This document shows, piece after piece, positions 36,877 to 52,467 of a stretch of 64,000 nucleotides of DNA. Both the position numbers and the translations under genes were made by a program. The notes under the pieces were generated by a model that saw only the letters and a program-made list of their open reading frames with translations, searched no databases and was not told where the DNA came from. Source of the stretch: Paramecium sonneborni (taxonomy: Eukaryota; Ciliophora; Oligohymenophorea; Peniculida; Parameciidae); assembly GCA_905182985.1 (NCBI GenBank), contig CAJJDN010000095.1, forward strand, positions 337,982 through 401,981. The letters are read 5' to 3'. Within the stretch, counting starts at the first letter, position 1. Every line of letters begins with the position of its first letter.

Positions 36877-38592
36877 TCATTATAATTGATTAAGTGCCCA
36901 TTTTCTAGCAAATAGAAAAGGATCATTTTGATGTTTCACATTTTCTTATAAAATATCAATTAATATTTAGAAATCTGAATTTTCTTCTTTTAGAATTATT
37001 TAATTCATAAGACTCACCAAATACATACTCAATAACTTACCTTAATCTTCTAATTAAGAGTTGAAAAATATTTGAAAAGTGTTATCCAAAGTGAAATTCA
37101 GATTATGTTATACTGTTTCATAGTAAATGCTTAATTAATTCATCCATTAACCTAAAGATTCTTTAATAGTTTTAGGTGCAAATGAATAGAATGCTTTGGC
37201 TTTGATAGCCAATAATTTTCTAAATAGAAAATTACATTTTTATTTCTATTCAGTTGAGCAATCCATAGTATTAATAATGTTTTCTAAAAATATACAAAAG
37301 TTGTATGTTGGTAGAACAATTGCTGGTAATTAAGGCTATTATATTTTCAATTTTTAAGTATTTTATTTTTTATTAGTATTATTACTGTTATTATTATTTA
37401 GAGCTGAGAAAGAGCATTCTGTTGAAAATTAGCCTATTTATTCATGATTAAAAGGAATCTTATTCTTGGTTGAAGTATTTGAAATAAATTTAGGATGATC
37501 TTCCATAGTATTGAAATTAGAAACAGAATTAAGTTTATTTTGTATTTCTTAAAGTTTATTAAAGTTTAAGAACTTTACTGAATCAAATGTTTAAGCTTTT
37601 TTGTGAGATTGAACTTTATTATGATATTTAATTCTTTAATTCTAGATAGGTGATTATAATTATTTAGGTGTGGATAATGGAGAACTTTAATTTGATTGAA
37701 CAAAATTATAGGCTATTTTAATATATGGCTATGAAATTCTTGGGGAAATAGTTTCTGGTGTTTCTTATGATAGATAATGAAGAATTTAGTTTATGTTATC
37801 TCTAATGTTAGGTTCCATTTGTAACATCCCTAACAGTAATTATTTAACTATAGCTTAATATTAAATATCTATTGTCAGACTTTTTTTTTATATATCCTCA
37901 TGGAATATTCTAATATCAGCTCTGAATGGAGGAATACAATTAAAAATGAGTTCATATGACATAATACCCAATGCCCATATATCACTCTTTTCTGAATATT
38001 GATTGTTTTATAGAATTTCTGGAGCCATGTAAAGAGGAGTACCAACATTGAATCTTTGAATGATGCTTTCAATTTAATCTTCAATTAAGGCAAATCCAAA
38101 GTCAGCTAATTTATATACATTGTCATGTATAAGAATATTCGCTGGCTTAAGGTCTCTATGAATGATTTCTAACTTAAAAATATTTTCTTTACTTTTATCA
38201 TGCAGAGCCTTTATTCCTAATGAAATCTATCTTAAAATTGCCAAGACTTTAGGTAATGTTAATTCAGTTTTTTTCATCTCATGCTCTAGATTTCCTCCAT
38301 TACAATATTCTGTAACTATGTATGTATTATTAGCACTTTGACTTATTTCATATACTTTCAATAAATGTGGATGATCTATTCTCAAAAGTATAGATATCTC
38401 ATTTTTTAACAAGGATCTTTAAATCGGAGATGTATATGTCCGAGAACTAATTACTTTAATTGCTACTATTTATTTATTTTTTAAATTTTCTCCTAAATAG
38501 ACTTTTGATGAATATCCAGAACCTATATTTTTATTAAAATCAAAAACATAATCTCCTATTTACTTTATTTTTGTTTCATTCTAATCATTCAT
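36877..38592 (-). CDS. ULK/ATG1-like Ser/Thr protein kinase
   Basis: A 571-aa intronless kinase. Seen: IGSGYSSKVYLG, VAIKVI (catalytic Lys), EYCNGGNLE, IIHRDLKPANILI, LADFGFAL and VGTPLYMAPEIL, a combination close to ULK/ATG1 kinases, which start autophagy. The C-terminal half has an Asn/Ser/Gln-rich linker (residues ~290-400) and a helical end (FCIFLENIINTMD, LAIKAKAFYSF) that could correspond to the MIT-type region of ATG1, but this is weak. In ciliates many ULK-like kinases exist and some act in cilia, so a role in autophagy is not assured. Divergent from the CDPK gene, 355 bp apart. Confidence 0.85.
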
Positions 38593-38947
38593 TTTATACA
38601 CTAAATTTACTGTATAAGATTTATAATTAATATTTTATTAATTAAGAAATATTAAATCAAGAAAAAAGAATATATAAATTTTTAGTTACAATTTTCTTCT
38701 TAATTGAAAATAGATTGTAATCTAGATTTTTTAAATAAATAAAATACAAAGCAATAATTAAATCAATTTTTATATTTCTAATTACATGAATTCGTTAGTT
38801 AGAATAAATATCTTTAATCAACTACAAGTTTATAAAAATTAAAGCTTTTGTTAATTAATATTATTAGAAATCATAATTGAAAATTAAAAAGAATGATGAA
38901 TGATTTATTATTATTTAACTAGATAATATTAATTAATATAAGGTATA
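38593..38947. promoter_or_regulatory. Divergent promoter region between two kinase genes
   Basis: 355 bp of AT-rich DNA between the start codons of the ULK-like kinase (minus) and the CDPK (plus). Both promoters must lie here; no specific site is recognisable. Confidence 0.4.
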
Positions 38948-40641
<1,694 letters not shown>

Positions 40642-40693
40642 AATTTGGAGATTTAAATGTTTCATTTTTCCTTTAATAAAATTAATTATATTT

Positions 40694-42215
40694 ATGTAAG
40701 ATCTTAGGTGTACGATCCCTGAACATAACAAAAAAAAGTTTGTATCAATTACTCTTCAGAAAGAAGCAGAAAAAAGATTATACTGCTTTTAGTGCTAAAG
40801 CGATGCAAGCGGAGTAGATTTCTCAAAATCGTAATTAGTAAGTAAACTTAAACTATGCGATTTGGATGAAGTAATGGAAGGAAATGCTTATACAGTATAT
40901 AATTGGCCAGCTGATGATGATGGAGATAGAATCAAGAAATAGTTGCTCGATTACAAGGTATTTGTTGAATGTAACTTGCTTTAGAGCATTGAATAATAAA
41001 AAAAGGACATAGAAGACTTTTTTTTATAAATGAAAGGCAAGTTGAATGAATAAGTGGAGAATGTTAAATAACTCTTGGTGGAAGCACTTAATGCTACTTA
41101 ATTCATTAAAGAGGAAAAACTTAAATAAGAAGAGCCAGATAAGAAAGATGCCAAAAAAGATGATAAAAAAGAAACAAAGAAAGATGATAAGAAGGAAACC
41201 AAGAAGGATGATAAGAAAGAGACAAAAAAAGATGATAAAAAAGAAGAAAAGAAAGATCTTAAGAAAGAAGGTATATGACTATCAACTATGATTTTAGAAG
41301 ATAAGTTAGATTTAACACCCACTATAGATAATCTAAAGAAATATTATGATTAGGTTTATGATCTTACTAAAATCAAGACACTTATTAAAGAAAATGCTAA
41401 AAGTGATCCCAATCTACTAAGTGCTAAAATTAATGAATATTTAAATGATCCAAAAAGATCTGAATAATACAATAATATGAAAAAGGTTTTTGAGGGATTT
41501 AAGAAAGGAAAAAATGCAAATAATTAGATAGCATCTAATAAGTAGAATTTATAAAAATATTGGGAATAAATTCAAACTAGCATTTAATAATGGCCTGTAA
41601 TTATTTTAATTGAATCTAGTATAATTTTGGAGGTCTTCAATGGAAATTCTAAACTTCAGAAGCAGATGAATCTAAAAAGATTAAATAATTAGAATCAGAT
41701 TATAAATAATTGACTGAAGATCAAAAATTATCTGTAGCTCAAAGAGAATATGCTGGAGCTGGATTATAATCTTAAATTATTTATTCAGATGTAAACTTTA
41801 CTGAAGGATAACATGGTTGCATAGTCTTATTTAAAGAGTTTGATCAAAAAAGAGCTGGAGCCAATGGAAATTTCTATGTAGGAGTTGTACCAGAAGATAA
41901 TAAAGATAAATCTCCATATGGATAGGGATATAGAAAAGATTTATTTAGTCAAAATGGAGAAGGTTTGAATGTAAGAATTGGAACTGATTTTAATAATGTA
42001 TTTAAAGTAATTCTATCTATCCTAAAGTTTAGATGCCTCCTAAATTGTTGGCTGTAAAACTTGATGTTGATAGCAATTACTTTGAAATCTGTGATGGTAA
42101 ACGAACAGTGGTTTATGGATTGGATAAGGAAAGTAAATTGAAGGGTTAAAAGTGGAGAATCTATTTCTGGTGGAATATAGCAGCTGATAGAATCTAATTA
42201 ATTCACAGCTATTGA
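40694..42215 (+). CDS. Coiled protein with charged octapeptide repeat, 481 aa
   Basis: I do not recognise the family. The N-terminus has a Cys pair (CFQC) in a block that could bind zinc (RLYCFQCQSDASG), then a helical coiled segment. A Lys/Asp/Glu tandem repeat follows (about residues 154-193), then a conserved-looking, aromatic-rich C-terminal half (GGLQWKFQTSEAD, YSDVNFTEGQHGCIVLFKEF, LLAVKLDVDSNYFEICDGKR), which by its strand pattern may be a beta-sandwich of SPRY/TRIM-like type; this is speculation. Three introns: 41271-41297, 41597-41619, 42007-42032. Only 52 bp follow the CDPK stop. Confidence 0.7.
41153..41248 (+). repeat. Four tandem 24-nt units encoding KKDDKKET
   Basis: Units at 41153, 41177, 41201 and 41225 each encode Lys-Lys-Asp-Asp-Lys-Lys-Glu-Thr (the last has Glu for Thr). 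Synonymous AAA/AAG changes differ between units, so the amino acids are more conserved than the DNA. The antisense strand shows a spurious Ser/Phe-rich ORF. Confidence 0.85.
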
Positions 42216-42291
42216 GCCAAGTTTATTTTATTAACGAAATAATATAATATAGTTTTTAATTTATTCAAACCGTCAACAAACTACAAAAAAT

Positions 42292-43558
42292 ATGTTCAAG
42301 CAATCAAAATAGGTAAACATACCATCTCATTCATAGAATTCAAATAATGTTTAGAATAAACAATAAAATTTACATACATCAATAACTCAAACAACTAGAA
42401 TTGATGATACTTTAAAAACTTCAAAACCCCTCCAAAATTTATCAAATATTCCAACTCGTACATAAGAAGATTAAGTTAAAAGAGCTCAACCCAGATCACC
42501 AATAAGGTAAAATTTTGAAAAGAAAACGTTGGAAAATTAATCTTGCATATAAAATAAAGATGAGAAACCGATTCCTAAAATTCTTTAAAGAGGGAAATCG
42601 CCATAATCAAATTAATAAGGAAGAAATATTCAAAGTGCTAATTAATTAAGTTAATAATTTGAAAAATAATCAACTTAACAAAAGTAGTATAAATAAAATG
42701 AGCCTAATTAAGTAAGTTTAAATTAACTTAATGGTGTAAAATCCGAATAGAATATTAGTAAATAATAAGTTTAAGTATAATAAAAATAAGAAACAAAGCT
42801 TTAAATATAATCTAGTTAGACGAAAATATAAAATAATTAGTAATAATAGTAAAGACCAAAGACAGCAATAGCAAATTAATAATAATAGAAATAATAAAGT
42901 TTATAAGATTATGTAAAAGCAACTTAAAAAGATTAGTAGTAACGAGAATAATAGTAAGTGAAGCAATAGATGAGTTAGAATAAAAGATAAGAATAAGCAA
43001 TAAAAGGAAGATAGTAATAATAATAGAGAGGAGAGTAAGTAATAGAGGAGAAACTGTATAAATGTACAGAGGGTTGTGGAAGATCATTTAATGCAAAAGC
43101 TTTAGAGAAGCATTCAAAGGTAAATTATGAATAAATTGTAAATATAGGTTTGTAAGAAAGTGTTTTAATAGAAGAGGAAAGTGTTTAATTCATAAAAATA
43201 AAGATAAATAGAATAAGAGGAATGTGTATAAATGAAGGGTGTAGGAATGAAGAAACAAATACAAAAATAGGGAATGAAACAAGGTTAGAAGTAGTAGTAG
43301 TAAATAAAAAATGATAAACCTAAATGGAAAGCATAGAGTGAAGCATTTAGAGCAATAATAAGATAAGCAAAAGGTTAGAAATTAACAAAAGAGGAGTAAG
43401 TTTAATTAAATGGTGCAATGGAAAGTGCTTAAGAATTGGTGTAGTGCAAGTTTTGCAATAGAAAGTTTAATGGAGAGGCAGCTAAGAAGCATATAGTATT
43501 TTGTGAGACAAAAGCGAAATAGTGTGGAAAGAGTGGGATATAAAAGAAAAAGAAATGA
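42292..43558 (+). CDS. ZC2HC (FAM164-type) zinc-finger protein with poly-Gln linker
   Basis: A 412-aa protein. The first ~250 residues are Ser/Asn/Gln-rich, with runs of up to five Gln encoded by TAA/TAG, and look disordered. Two C2HC zinc knuckles follow: CTEGCGRSFNAKALEKHSKVC and CKFCNRKFNGEAAKKHIVFC, separated by a basic Gln-rich linker. This is the ZC2HC1 arrangement; some relatives are ciliary or centrosomal, but the function here is unknown. One 28-nt intron, 43120-43147, lies exactly within the first finger, and splicing is required to supply its last Cys. The hydrophobic antisense ORF over 42812-43087 is an artefact of the Gln codons. Confidence 0.85.
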
Positions 43559-43628
43559 TTATTTTAATTTTTAACAACTTATGAGAGGGAAGATTACTTA
43601 ATAAAATAACATTTCATTTGAAATAAAA

Positions 43629-45553
<1,925 letters not shown>

Positions 45554-46525
45554 ATTTATCTATATATTTTTATTTTATTTCACTAATAATAGAAATTTTG
45601 AAAATTTTGAAAAAGTATTAATATTTATATAAATATTAATTTTAATGATAATTAAATAAGTAAAATACTTAGAGATGTTGATAAAGATTATTTGAAAATG
45701 TTCAAATTCTAATATTTTTTAATATTGAAAAAGACTAAAGATTTGCTTATCAATTTATTCCTAGCAAGAAATAAAGCATTTTAATAAACCATATAATCTC
45801 AATAAATATATAAAATAGCAATACCAAAAATTTTATTGATGGACTCATAGAATATAAAGCTAAGAAATAGATGAGAAAAATTTAAATGGGTAGAAAATGC
45901 ATAAAAGATGAAAAAAGTAAAGAAATTTAAATAATTATTATTTCAAAAAAATTAACGCTTACGTTGGATTAGATAAAAAGAGAATTGAGTTTCATCTTCC
46001 TTAATTTATAGAATAGAAATATCTGTTTATGATAGCAAAAATTAAATCTAATTTTTAGCAAGGGGAATTAAATTTATTATCCAATCAAATAAGATAATAA
46101 GCTACTTATAGAAATTCCGAAATTGGTATTGAAAAATATTCACAAAAATAAATTATACAAGAAGTAGCTGACTTGTTTGTGAAATTAGGGCATCAATTAT
46201 ACAAAAATATAATCTTTCCTTTATTGTAATTTACAATTAAATTGCTTTTAATTAATATCCGCGAATTATCATTTAAGAATTCATTACAAATTAAGATCAA
46301 ACTTAATATCTTTTATGACAATTATTATATTTATATAAAACTTCAGATTATAAGTAAAACAATTAATTTGACTGAAAGTATTACACTCTTTTTAATTATT
46401 ATTTTTTATAGAGATTGTTGAATCAATTATTTTATTTTATTATTCCTAATTTTAGCACCTGAAAGAGGGAATTCAATAAATCTGAATTTGTTACATCTAA
46501 ATTTTAATTAAAATAATTTATAATG
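45554..46525. other. Gene-free gap with weak coding traces
   Basis: About 970 bp. A frame without ATG is open from about 45912 to TGA 46421 on the plus strand (170 codons; includes EIGIEKYSQKQIIQEVADLF), with a first ATG at 46029. A second short frame (ATG 45886) ends near 46032. No domain is recognised. It may be a decayed gene or chance frames. Confidence 0.35.
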
Positions 46526-47332
46526 TCACAGTCTCTTAATTTATTTTTTATAAAAGAGTTCAAAAAACACACTAGCACCAAAACCTCCTCCTAATGGACC
46601 TCCTACAAAAACCCATAGAAATTCCATTCTCTATCTATCACCAGTTTAAAATGATTAAAAGAGTTATAAAGACACTGCCATTCCTGGGTTCAAACAACCT
46701 TTAGTTAATTCAATATATTATTGTACCTCCAGAATGAAATGTAAATCCTCTTGAAAAATACAACGCCAACGCTACCAGAACATAAGTTGTCATTGGTTAT
46801 CCTTCAGGAGTCAAAGTAGTCTCTGAATCTGTCTATATTAGAATAAAAAGAATAAATGTGAATGTTCCAAATGCTTCACCACTTACATCAGATAATATCC
46901 AACTGTATTCTGTACTCTTTACTTAAGGACTATCAACTTCATTCAATATTAAATAGCAACAGCAAGCCCCACATAAAGCTCCTGTAAATTATGCTAACCA
47001 ATATAGCACTGCTTATCCAAAATTTATTCTTCTTGAAATAAGCATAGCTAAAGTAACGGCAGGATTAACATGTGCTCCTGAAAATGGTGCAGCCAAACAT
47101 ACTGATGCAAAGAAAAATAAGGCTAAAAACTCATCAGATCCTTATGAACATATGATTCTAGCAATTACAATTTACCCTCTTACCCATAAGCAAATAAAGC
47201 CATTCCAAAAAACTCAAACAAAAAGATTCGCATCTCTTCTTTTGATTTTCCTTATGTTGGAAGTATATTTTTTATATCTGACTCTTAAGGTGTAAATTAA
47301 GTTCGTTTAATTATTTTTGTGTCTTGACTCAT
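46526..47332 (-). CDS. Aquaporin / MIP-family channel
   Basis: A 250-aa membrane channel for water or small solutes, with six hydrophobic segments and two half-helix loops. The first signature is normal (SGAHVNPAVTLAML). The second is altered: SGGCLNPGMAVSL, so NPA is NPG and the Arg that usually follows NPA (selectivity filter) is Met-Ala. Two introns: 46699-46726 (28 nt, splits the second loop; the frame stops without its removal) and 47158-47183 (26 nt). Loss of the filter Arg suggests a wider or differently selective pore. Contractile-vacuole or plasma-membrane location would be an inference only. Confidence 0.92.
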
Positions 47333-47681
47333 AATAAAAAAATTATGTAATTAAATTTATTTATAACAATAACCTTTTATAGCATTTATCAATATATATT
47401 CAAACATCTTTATTTATTTTATAAAAGTTTATTAATATTCTTAAACTATCATATCACTCTTAATATTAAATTCTTGCTATTTTAAACAAAACTCAGAATT
47501 TTATTAATATTTGTGATTTGCCTCATTTTTAAGAACTAATCTTCAAATATTTAATATTCAATATTTTGCATGTGGCTTTCAAAATTATCTTTGAATATTC
47601 TAAAAACTATTAATTTGACACAAAAATTTAAAGAATTTCTGAGAATTTTTTAATTAATTTTTTTGCTCTTTTCTTGAAGAA
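47333..47681. promoter_or_regulatory. Divergent intergenic region
   Basis: 349 bp, AT-rich, between the starts of the aquaporin gene and the Ser/Pro-rich gene. I see no specific motif. Confidence 0.35.
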
Positions 47682-48115
47682 ATGAAAGGAAAAAAGATAA
47701 ATGTAGGAAATATTTATTATTTTATAAGCTTTCTAAATAGTCAATTTAAGAAATTTCAATAGTTTTTTCGAAGCCTATTTAAATATCACCTCCATCCACA
47801 CCAGAAGAGATTTATACTTTATACCCTAAATCTAGTCGAAGTACTATCAATAATAAGAATACTAATGTTCAATCTAATTGCTCAAACTCGTAAAGTATTC
47901 TTCGAAAAAATAATAATTTAAACTTATTTTATTTTCCAAAGAGCATTTCCCCATAGAAAATAAAAGAAAAATAAATATAAATATCTCCTTTGAGTTTAAA
48001 TAAAATTAAACATGATAGTTTTGCTAGTCAAAAATCATTACGTTAACCAAATAGAAGAGCAACTAAATTATGCTCTAAAGTTTTATAAAAATATAAAAAT
48101 AAGTATTTTATATGA
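47682..48115 (+). CDS. Ser/Pro-rich basic protein, 135 aa
   Basis: Exon 1 encodes MKGKKIN, then a 26-nt intron (47703-47728) leads into a basic, Ser/Pro/Asn-rich sequence with several Ser-Pro and Thr-Pro sites (PIQISPPSTPEEIYTLYPK, FYFPKSISPQK, QISPLSLNK), likely disordered and phosphorylated by proline-directed kinases. It ends in a basic patch (LRQPNRRATKLCSK). No family is recognised. Splicing is supported because unspliced sequence gives a far less protein-like frame. Confidence 0.55.
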
Positions 48116-48801
48116 TGTAATAATTAAATATAATTACAATTATCTTCTCTAATTAAAATTTCGATATTTTCTAATTAATTTATAAATATGAAAAATCTCA
48201 AGCTTATTTGTAATCTTTATAAAGGTTTATTTAAACTATTTAATACAATATTACGATTAGATCAATTTTAATTAAATTTCATTAACTCTTATATGGAACA
48301 TTTTAGAAAAGATATTATAATTAAAACATTAAATTATAAGTAAATAATAAAAAATTATCATATCTTATCTTGATGAATCGTTTGCATAAGTTTTAATATT
48401 TTATTTGATTGATAACGGATTTGCTTTTTTAAGTCTTTTGGTTTCATCTTCTTAAATTTTTGAATTTAAAATATTTGTATCTTTTGAACAAAATTATTTT
48501 ATTTTATTTATAAAGTTAAGCTAATTAATTTAAATTATTTATTCATTACTAATATCAGAAACAATTAAAAGTAAGATATTAGAATAAATCGATTACTAAT
48601 TTTTTTTGAATACTTTTCGAATTAAAATATATCTATTTAGTAATTTACTATATATATTAAATTATAGTAGTTCAATGATTAATGTCTAATCAATGACATG
48701 GGTAATAATAAATTCTTTATACATATTTTGGATTAAATAATTTAAAAATAAATAATAATAATTTTCTTCAATTTATAATACAATTTGTAATAAATAATAA
48801 A
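48116..48801. other. AT-rich gap, nothing recognised
   Basis: 686 bp between a plus-strand stop and a minus-strand stop, so a convergent 3' region. No ORF with a recognisable motif, no RNA gene. Confidence 0.5.
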
Positions 48802-50189
48802 TCACTCTTATTTCAAAGTTTCTAAATGTTTTTGAGTTTTATCTTGTTAGAAAAAAAAATCTATAGCCAAAATAATGATAGCTAAAAAGAATAACACAGC
48901 AAATGGTAGATATGGATCAATAAAATAAAGTGGAATTAATAAATATGGAGAAGGAAGTACTGCTATTTTTCCAACTGCTTATGCTATTCCCTATCCTTAT
49001 GATCTTAATTTAACTGGGTAGCTCTCGCAACAAATTATACAAATAGTTGCAAATAATCCTCTTATAGCAATTTTTGTTAAGAATAAGGCTAAATATAAAA
49101 ATCTTTCCCTAAAAATAAATAAAATAGCATTGGATATTATTAAAGTAATAGCTGAATAAGCAATTATTTTAATTCTACCTCCAAATTTGATGTTATCAAT
49201 AAAATTATAAATAATTGATGCAAATATAAATTCAATCAAATACAAAATAAACATAGGAAGAAATCCTGAATTATTATTTTGAAATAGAAATGGCAATAAA
49301 AGAAAAATTGTCATTTCTTAAAAATTAGTAAGTATATACATTATCCATAATAGTATTGTAACTTTTCTATAATCTTTTGAGAAAACACCATAAAGATTTA
49401 TTTCTTCTTATAAAAGTTCAATTTTTTATTATTAAGACCAATTTATCAAAGCATTTTTCTTAATAAGTATAACAAACATACTTCAAAATCACATAATAAT
49501 GTGTCTAAGTTGCCATTTTAAGTGATTTATGAATCAATAAGCTGAATTGCTATTTCATATTAACCTTTACTCAGATGATATCTAATGGTTTCAGTTAAAT
49601 ATAGAATAGAGAGTATAAATGCAATAGAAATTGGAATTCCATTAAATCTAATAAGTCCTCTCCAATTTCCAGATGTATAATCATCCAAAAATATAAAACA
49701 TAAAGAAACAAAGTATATTTTTCCTAAAATATATATTAATGTGAGAGCATAAGAAAATCTTCCTCTATATTGAGGTTCAGTAATTTCTGTAATATAAACA
49801 TAACCTAAAGGATTAAGTGTACCAAATGTTAATCCATATAACAATCGTAAAATTAAAATTTCTTTGTATGTATTACAAAAGCTAGTATAGAATATCAAAA
49901 TAACTGATAGTCCTGAAAAAATAATAAATGTTATTTATCTTCCTATTAAGTCAGCAACAAAAGCACAGAAGAAATTTCCCAAAACAACTCCAAATAGAAA
50001 TATAGAACTTAAAAGTGCTACTTAATTTTATGATAGATTCCATTCTTCTTTCAAAATGGCCATAAGGATAGACATAAATAAATATTCAAGACCTGCACAG
50101 AATTCTTATAATCCTATAATGGAAAGAGTTCTGATTTAATACTTACCTGTTTTAATATTTTTTTCAAGTATTTCATCAAAAGAAATCAT
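48802..50189 (-). CDS. MFS transporter, SLC22/organic-ion-like (twin A)
   Basis: A 454-aa, roughly 12-pass major facilitator. Seen: the loop 2-3 motif in NFFCAFVADLIGRQITF, the TM4-5 loop EITEPQYRGRFS (E-x(n)-RG-R), the sixth-segment end SGNWRGLIRFNGIPI, LTETIRY, and the second-half repeat ESYPVKLRS. This combination is that of SV2/SLC22 sugar-porter relatives. One 23-nt intron at 49459-49481 sits in the central cytosolic loop. It is the downstream member of a same-strand tandem pair; only 45 bp separate its ATG from the stop of twin B. Substrate cannot be told. Confidence 0.88.
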
Positions 50190-50234
50190 TGAGATAAATT
50201 AATTTAATTAAAAAATACATATATAATCTTTTTT

Positions 50235-51628
50235 TCATTCTTCTTTTAAAGTTTCTAGATGCTTTTGTGTTTTATCTTTATCAAAAACACAAGCAAAGAT
50301 TAGAATCAATATTGATAATAAACCCATTAATAAAAAAGGCAAATAGGGATCATAAAATAAAAGTGGAAATAAAAAATAAGGAGATGGAATTACTCCTATT
50401 TTTCCAATTGCCTAAGCGATACCACAACCTTATGATCTTAGATACAAAGGATAGCTCTCGCAAGCTAATATACCAATAGTTGAAAATAATCCTCTTGTTG
50501 CTATTTTTATTATAAACAAACCGAGATAGAGAAATTATTCTTAAAATATATATAATGATCCATTTGATATTAATAAAGCAATTCCTGAATAAGCAATTAT
50601 ATTAATTCTTCCTCCATAATGTGGATTATCTATAAAATGATAGATTATTATAGAAAAACAAAATTCAATTATAAATAATGTTAACATAGGTCCAAATCCT
50701 GAATTTTTTTTAGCCAATAAAAAAGGCATCAAAAGATAAATAGTCATACTCTAAAAATTAGCTAAAATGTATATTAGCCAAAGTAAAAATGTAATGGTTC
50801 TATATTCAGAGGACAATATTCCATATTTATGCAATTGTTATTCTTAACATTCAATTTTATGTTTTTCCTACCAAATTTATAATCCTTATTTCTAGAATTA
50901 TAATTTTTATTTAAAAGTACCTCTTATTCATTTAATAAGCAATCTTCCCTTCCATTCTCTTGTAATATAACTTCTATTTCTTTAAAAGCCTAATCAAATT
51001 ATCCTAAATTTAACTAATATCTGATTGTTTCTTTTAAAAAAATAAATGAAAGTAATGATGCGATAGTTAAAGGTATTCCATTAAATCTCATTAAGCCTCT
51101 CCAATTTCCGGATTCCATACTATCTAAAAAGATAAAACAAAGAATTATTAAGAATATTTTTCCCAAAACAAAAAGAAGAGAAATTGAGAAACTAAATCTA
51201 CCTCTAAACTTTGCTTCCGTTATTTCTGAAAGGATAATAAATCCTAGCTAATAAGTTATTCCAAATACTAATCCAAAAAGCAATCTTAAAATGATCATTT
51301 CAATATATGTACTGCTAAAACTTACATAAAAACTTAAAAACGCACTCATAGCACTAGAGAATGCAAAAGTAGTCTTTCTTCCAATTTTATCTACTATAAA
51401 CGCGCAAAGTAAATTGCCTAGGGCAATACCCAATAAATAGGATGAACCAATGTTAGCTATTTATGATGAGTCTAAATTCCATTCAGATTTAAGAATTGCC
51501 ATCATTATCGACATAAATGTAAATAATATTCCATTACAAAACTCAACTAATCCAACTATAGATATTATTTTCCATTGATAAAATCCAGTCCCAATTTTTT
51601 TTTCAAGAATTTAATCGAATGATATCAT
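50235..51628 (-). CDS. MFS transporter, SLC22/organic-ion-like (twin B)
   Basis: Also 454 aa, with the same landmarks as twin A: NLLCAFIVDKIGRKTTF, EITEAKFRGRFSFS, SGNWRGLMRFNGIPL, LKETIRY, ACESYPLYLRS, and the near-identical C-terminus (KDKTQKHLETLKEE here, QDKTQKHLETLKQE in A). One 29-nt intron at 50892-50920, at the equivalent place in the central loop but with a different length and sequence. The pair is a tandem duplication that has diverged widely outside the motifs. Confidence 0.88.
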
Positions 51629-52467
51629 AATATAAAAATTTATAATTATCACACAGTTTATTTCGCTTAAGGGAAATTTAGCTTTTCTGTGAAATCATTG
51701 AATCACTTTTTTTCTTGGTTGAATAGTTGCTTTTTCGAATTCTAAATAATTTAAATGAGAAGTGCCTATTTTCGACGCACCAATTAAAAATTACTGATTT
51801 TTGAAATTTCTTTTTCACTCAATTTTTAATATAAAGTTAAGTTTTACAAAGAAAAATAGACTGATTTCAATCAATTGCATATATCCAACAATTTTTTCAG
51901 GTAATACCTTTAAGATATTCTTAGCAAAAAGTTTAAAATTGACCTTAAATTCATTATAAGGAGAAAATTTTATAAAAATGATTGATTTTCCTTGAAATTT
52001 TTAGATTTGAGTTAGCATTTCTTATTATGTTCATATTGTCAAAAATTTATCACTCACTCCTGCTTAGATTATCGTTATAATGTTAAATGAGATAATACTA
52101 TTAAATAATCTATGGTTTACTGAAAATAATTAAATAAATCAATATATCACCTTCTTTAAAAATGCAATTTAAATATACTGGTTCATCAAATGATAAACTT
52201 TTGATGTATAATTATTAGTCTGTATTATAAATTTTATTTTAATATTAATAATTAATATGAGATAAGAATTTAATTATTTTGAAAAGTTAAGAAAAGGAAA
52301 ATAACTTCAATGGTAAATCGATTTAAGATTTGAAAAAGGTTGATTATTTATATTAAAAATAAATAATGATAGGATGATGATAAAATGATTTTTAAATATT
52401 TGCAGTTCATTTAATTTTATAAATGTATTTTATTTATGACTTGTAATTTATATCAATTTATTAATAT
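51629..52467. other. AT-rich divergent gap, nothing recognised
   Basis: 839 bp between the starts of MFS twin B and the MATE gene. Long open stretches are absent, and I found no conserved site or RNA gene. Confidence 0.45.

Noticed and set aside
41046..41322. Plus and minus ORFs rich in Lys/Arg/Met or Ser/Phe
   Set aside because: Out-of-frame shadows of the KKDDKKET tandem repeat.
42812..43087. Hydrophobic minus-strand ORF of 91 codons
   Set aside because: It is the antisense of a Gln-rich (TAA/TAG/CAA) stretch in the ZC2HC protein, which reads as Leu/Ile/Tyr on the other strand.
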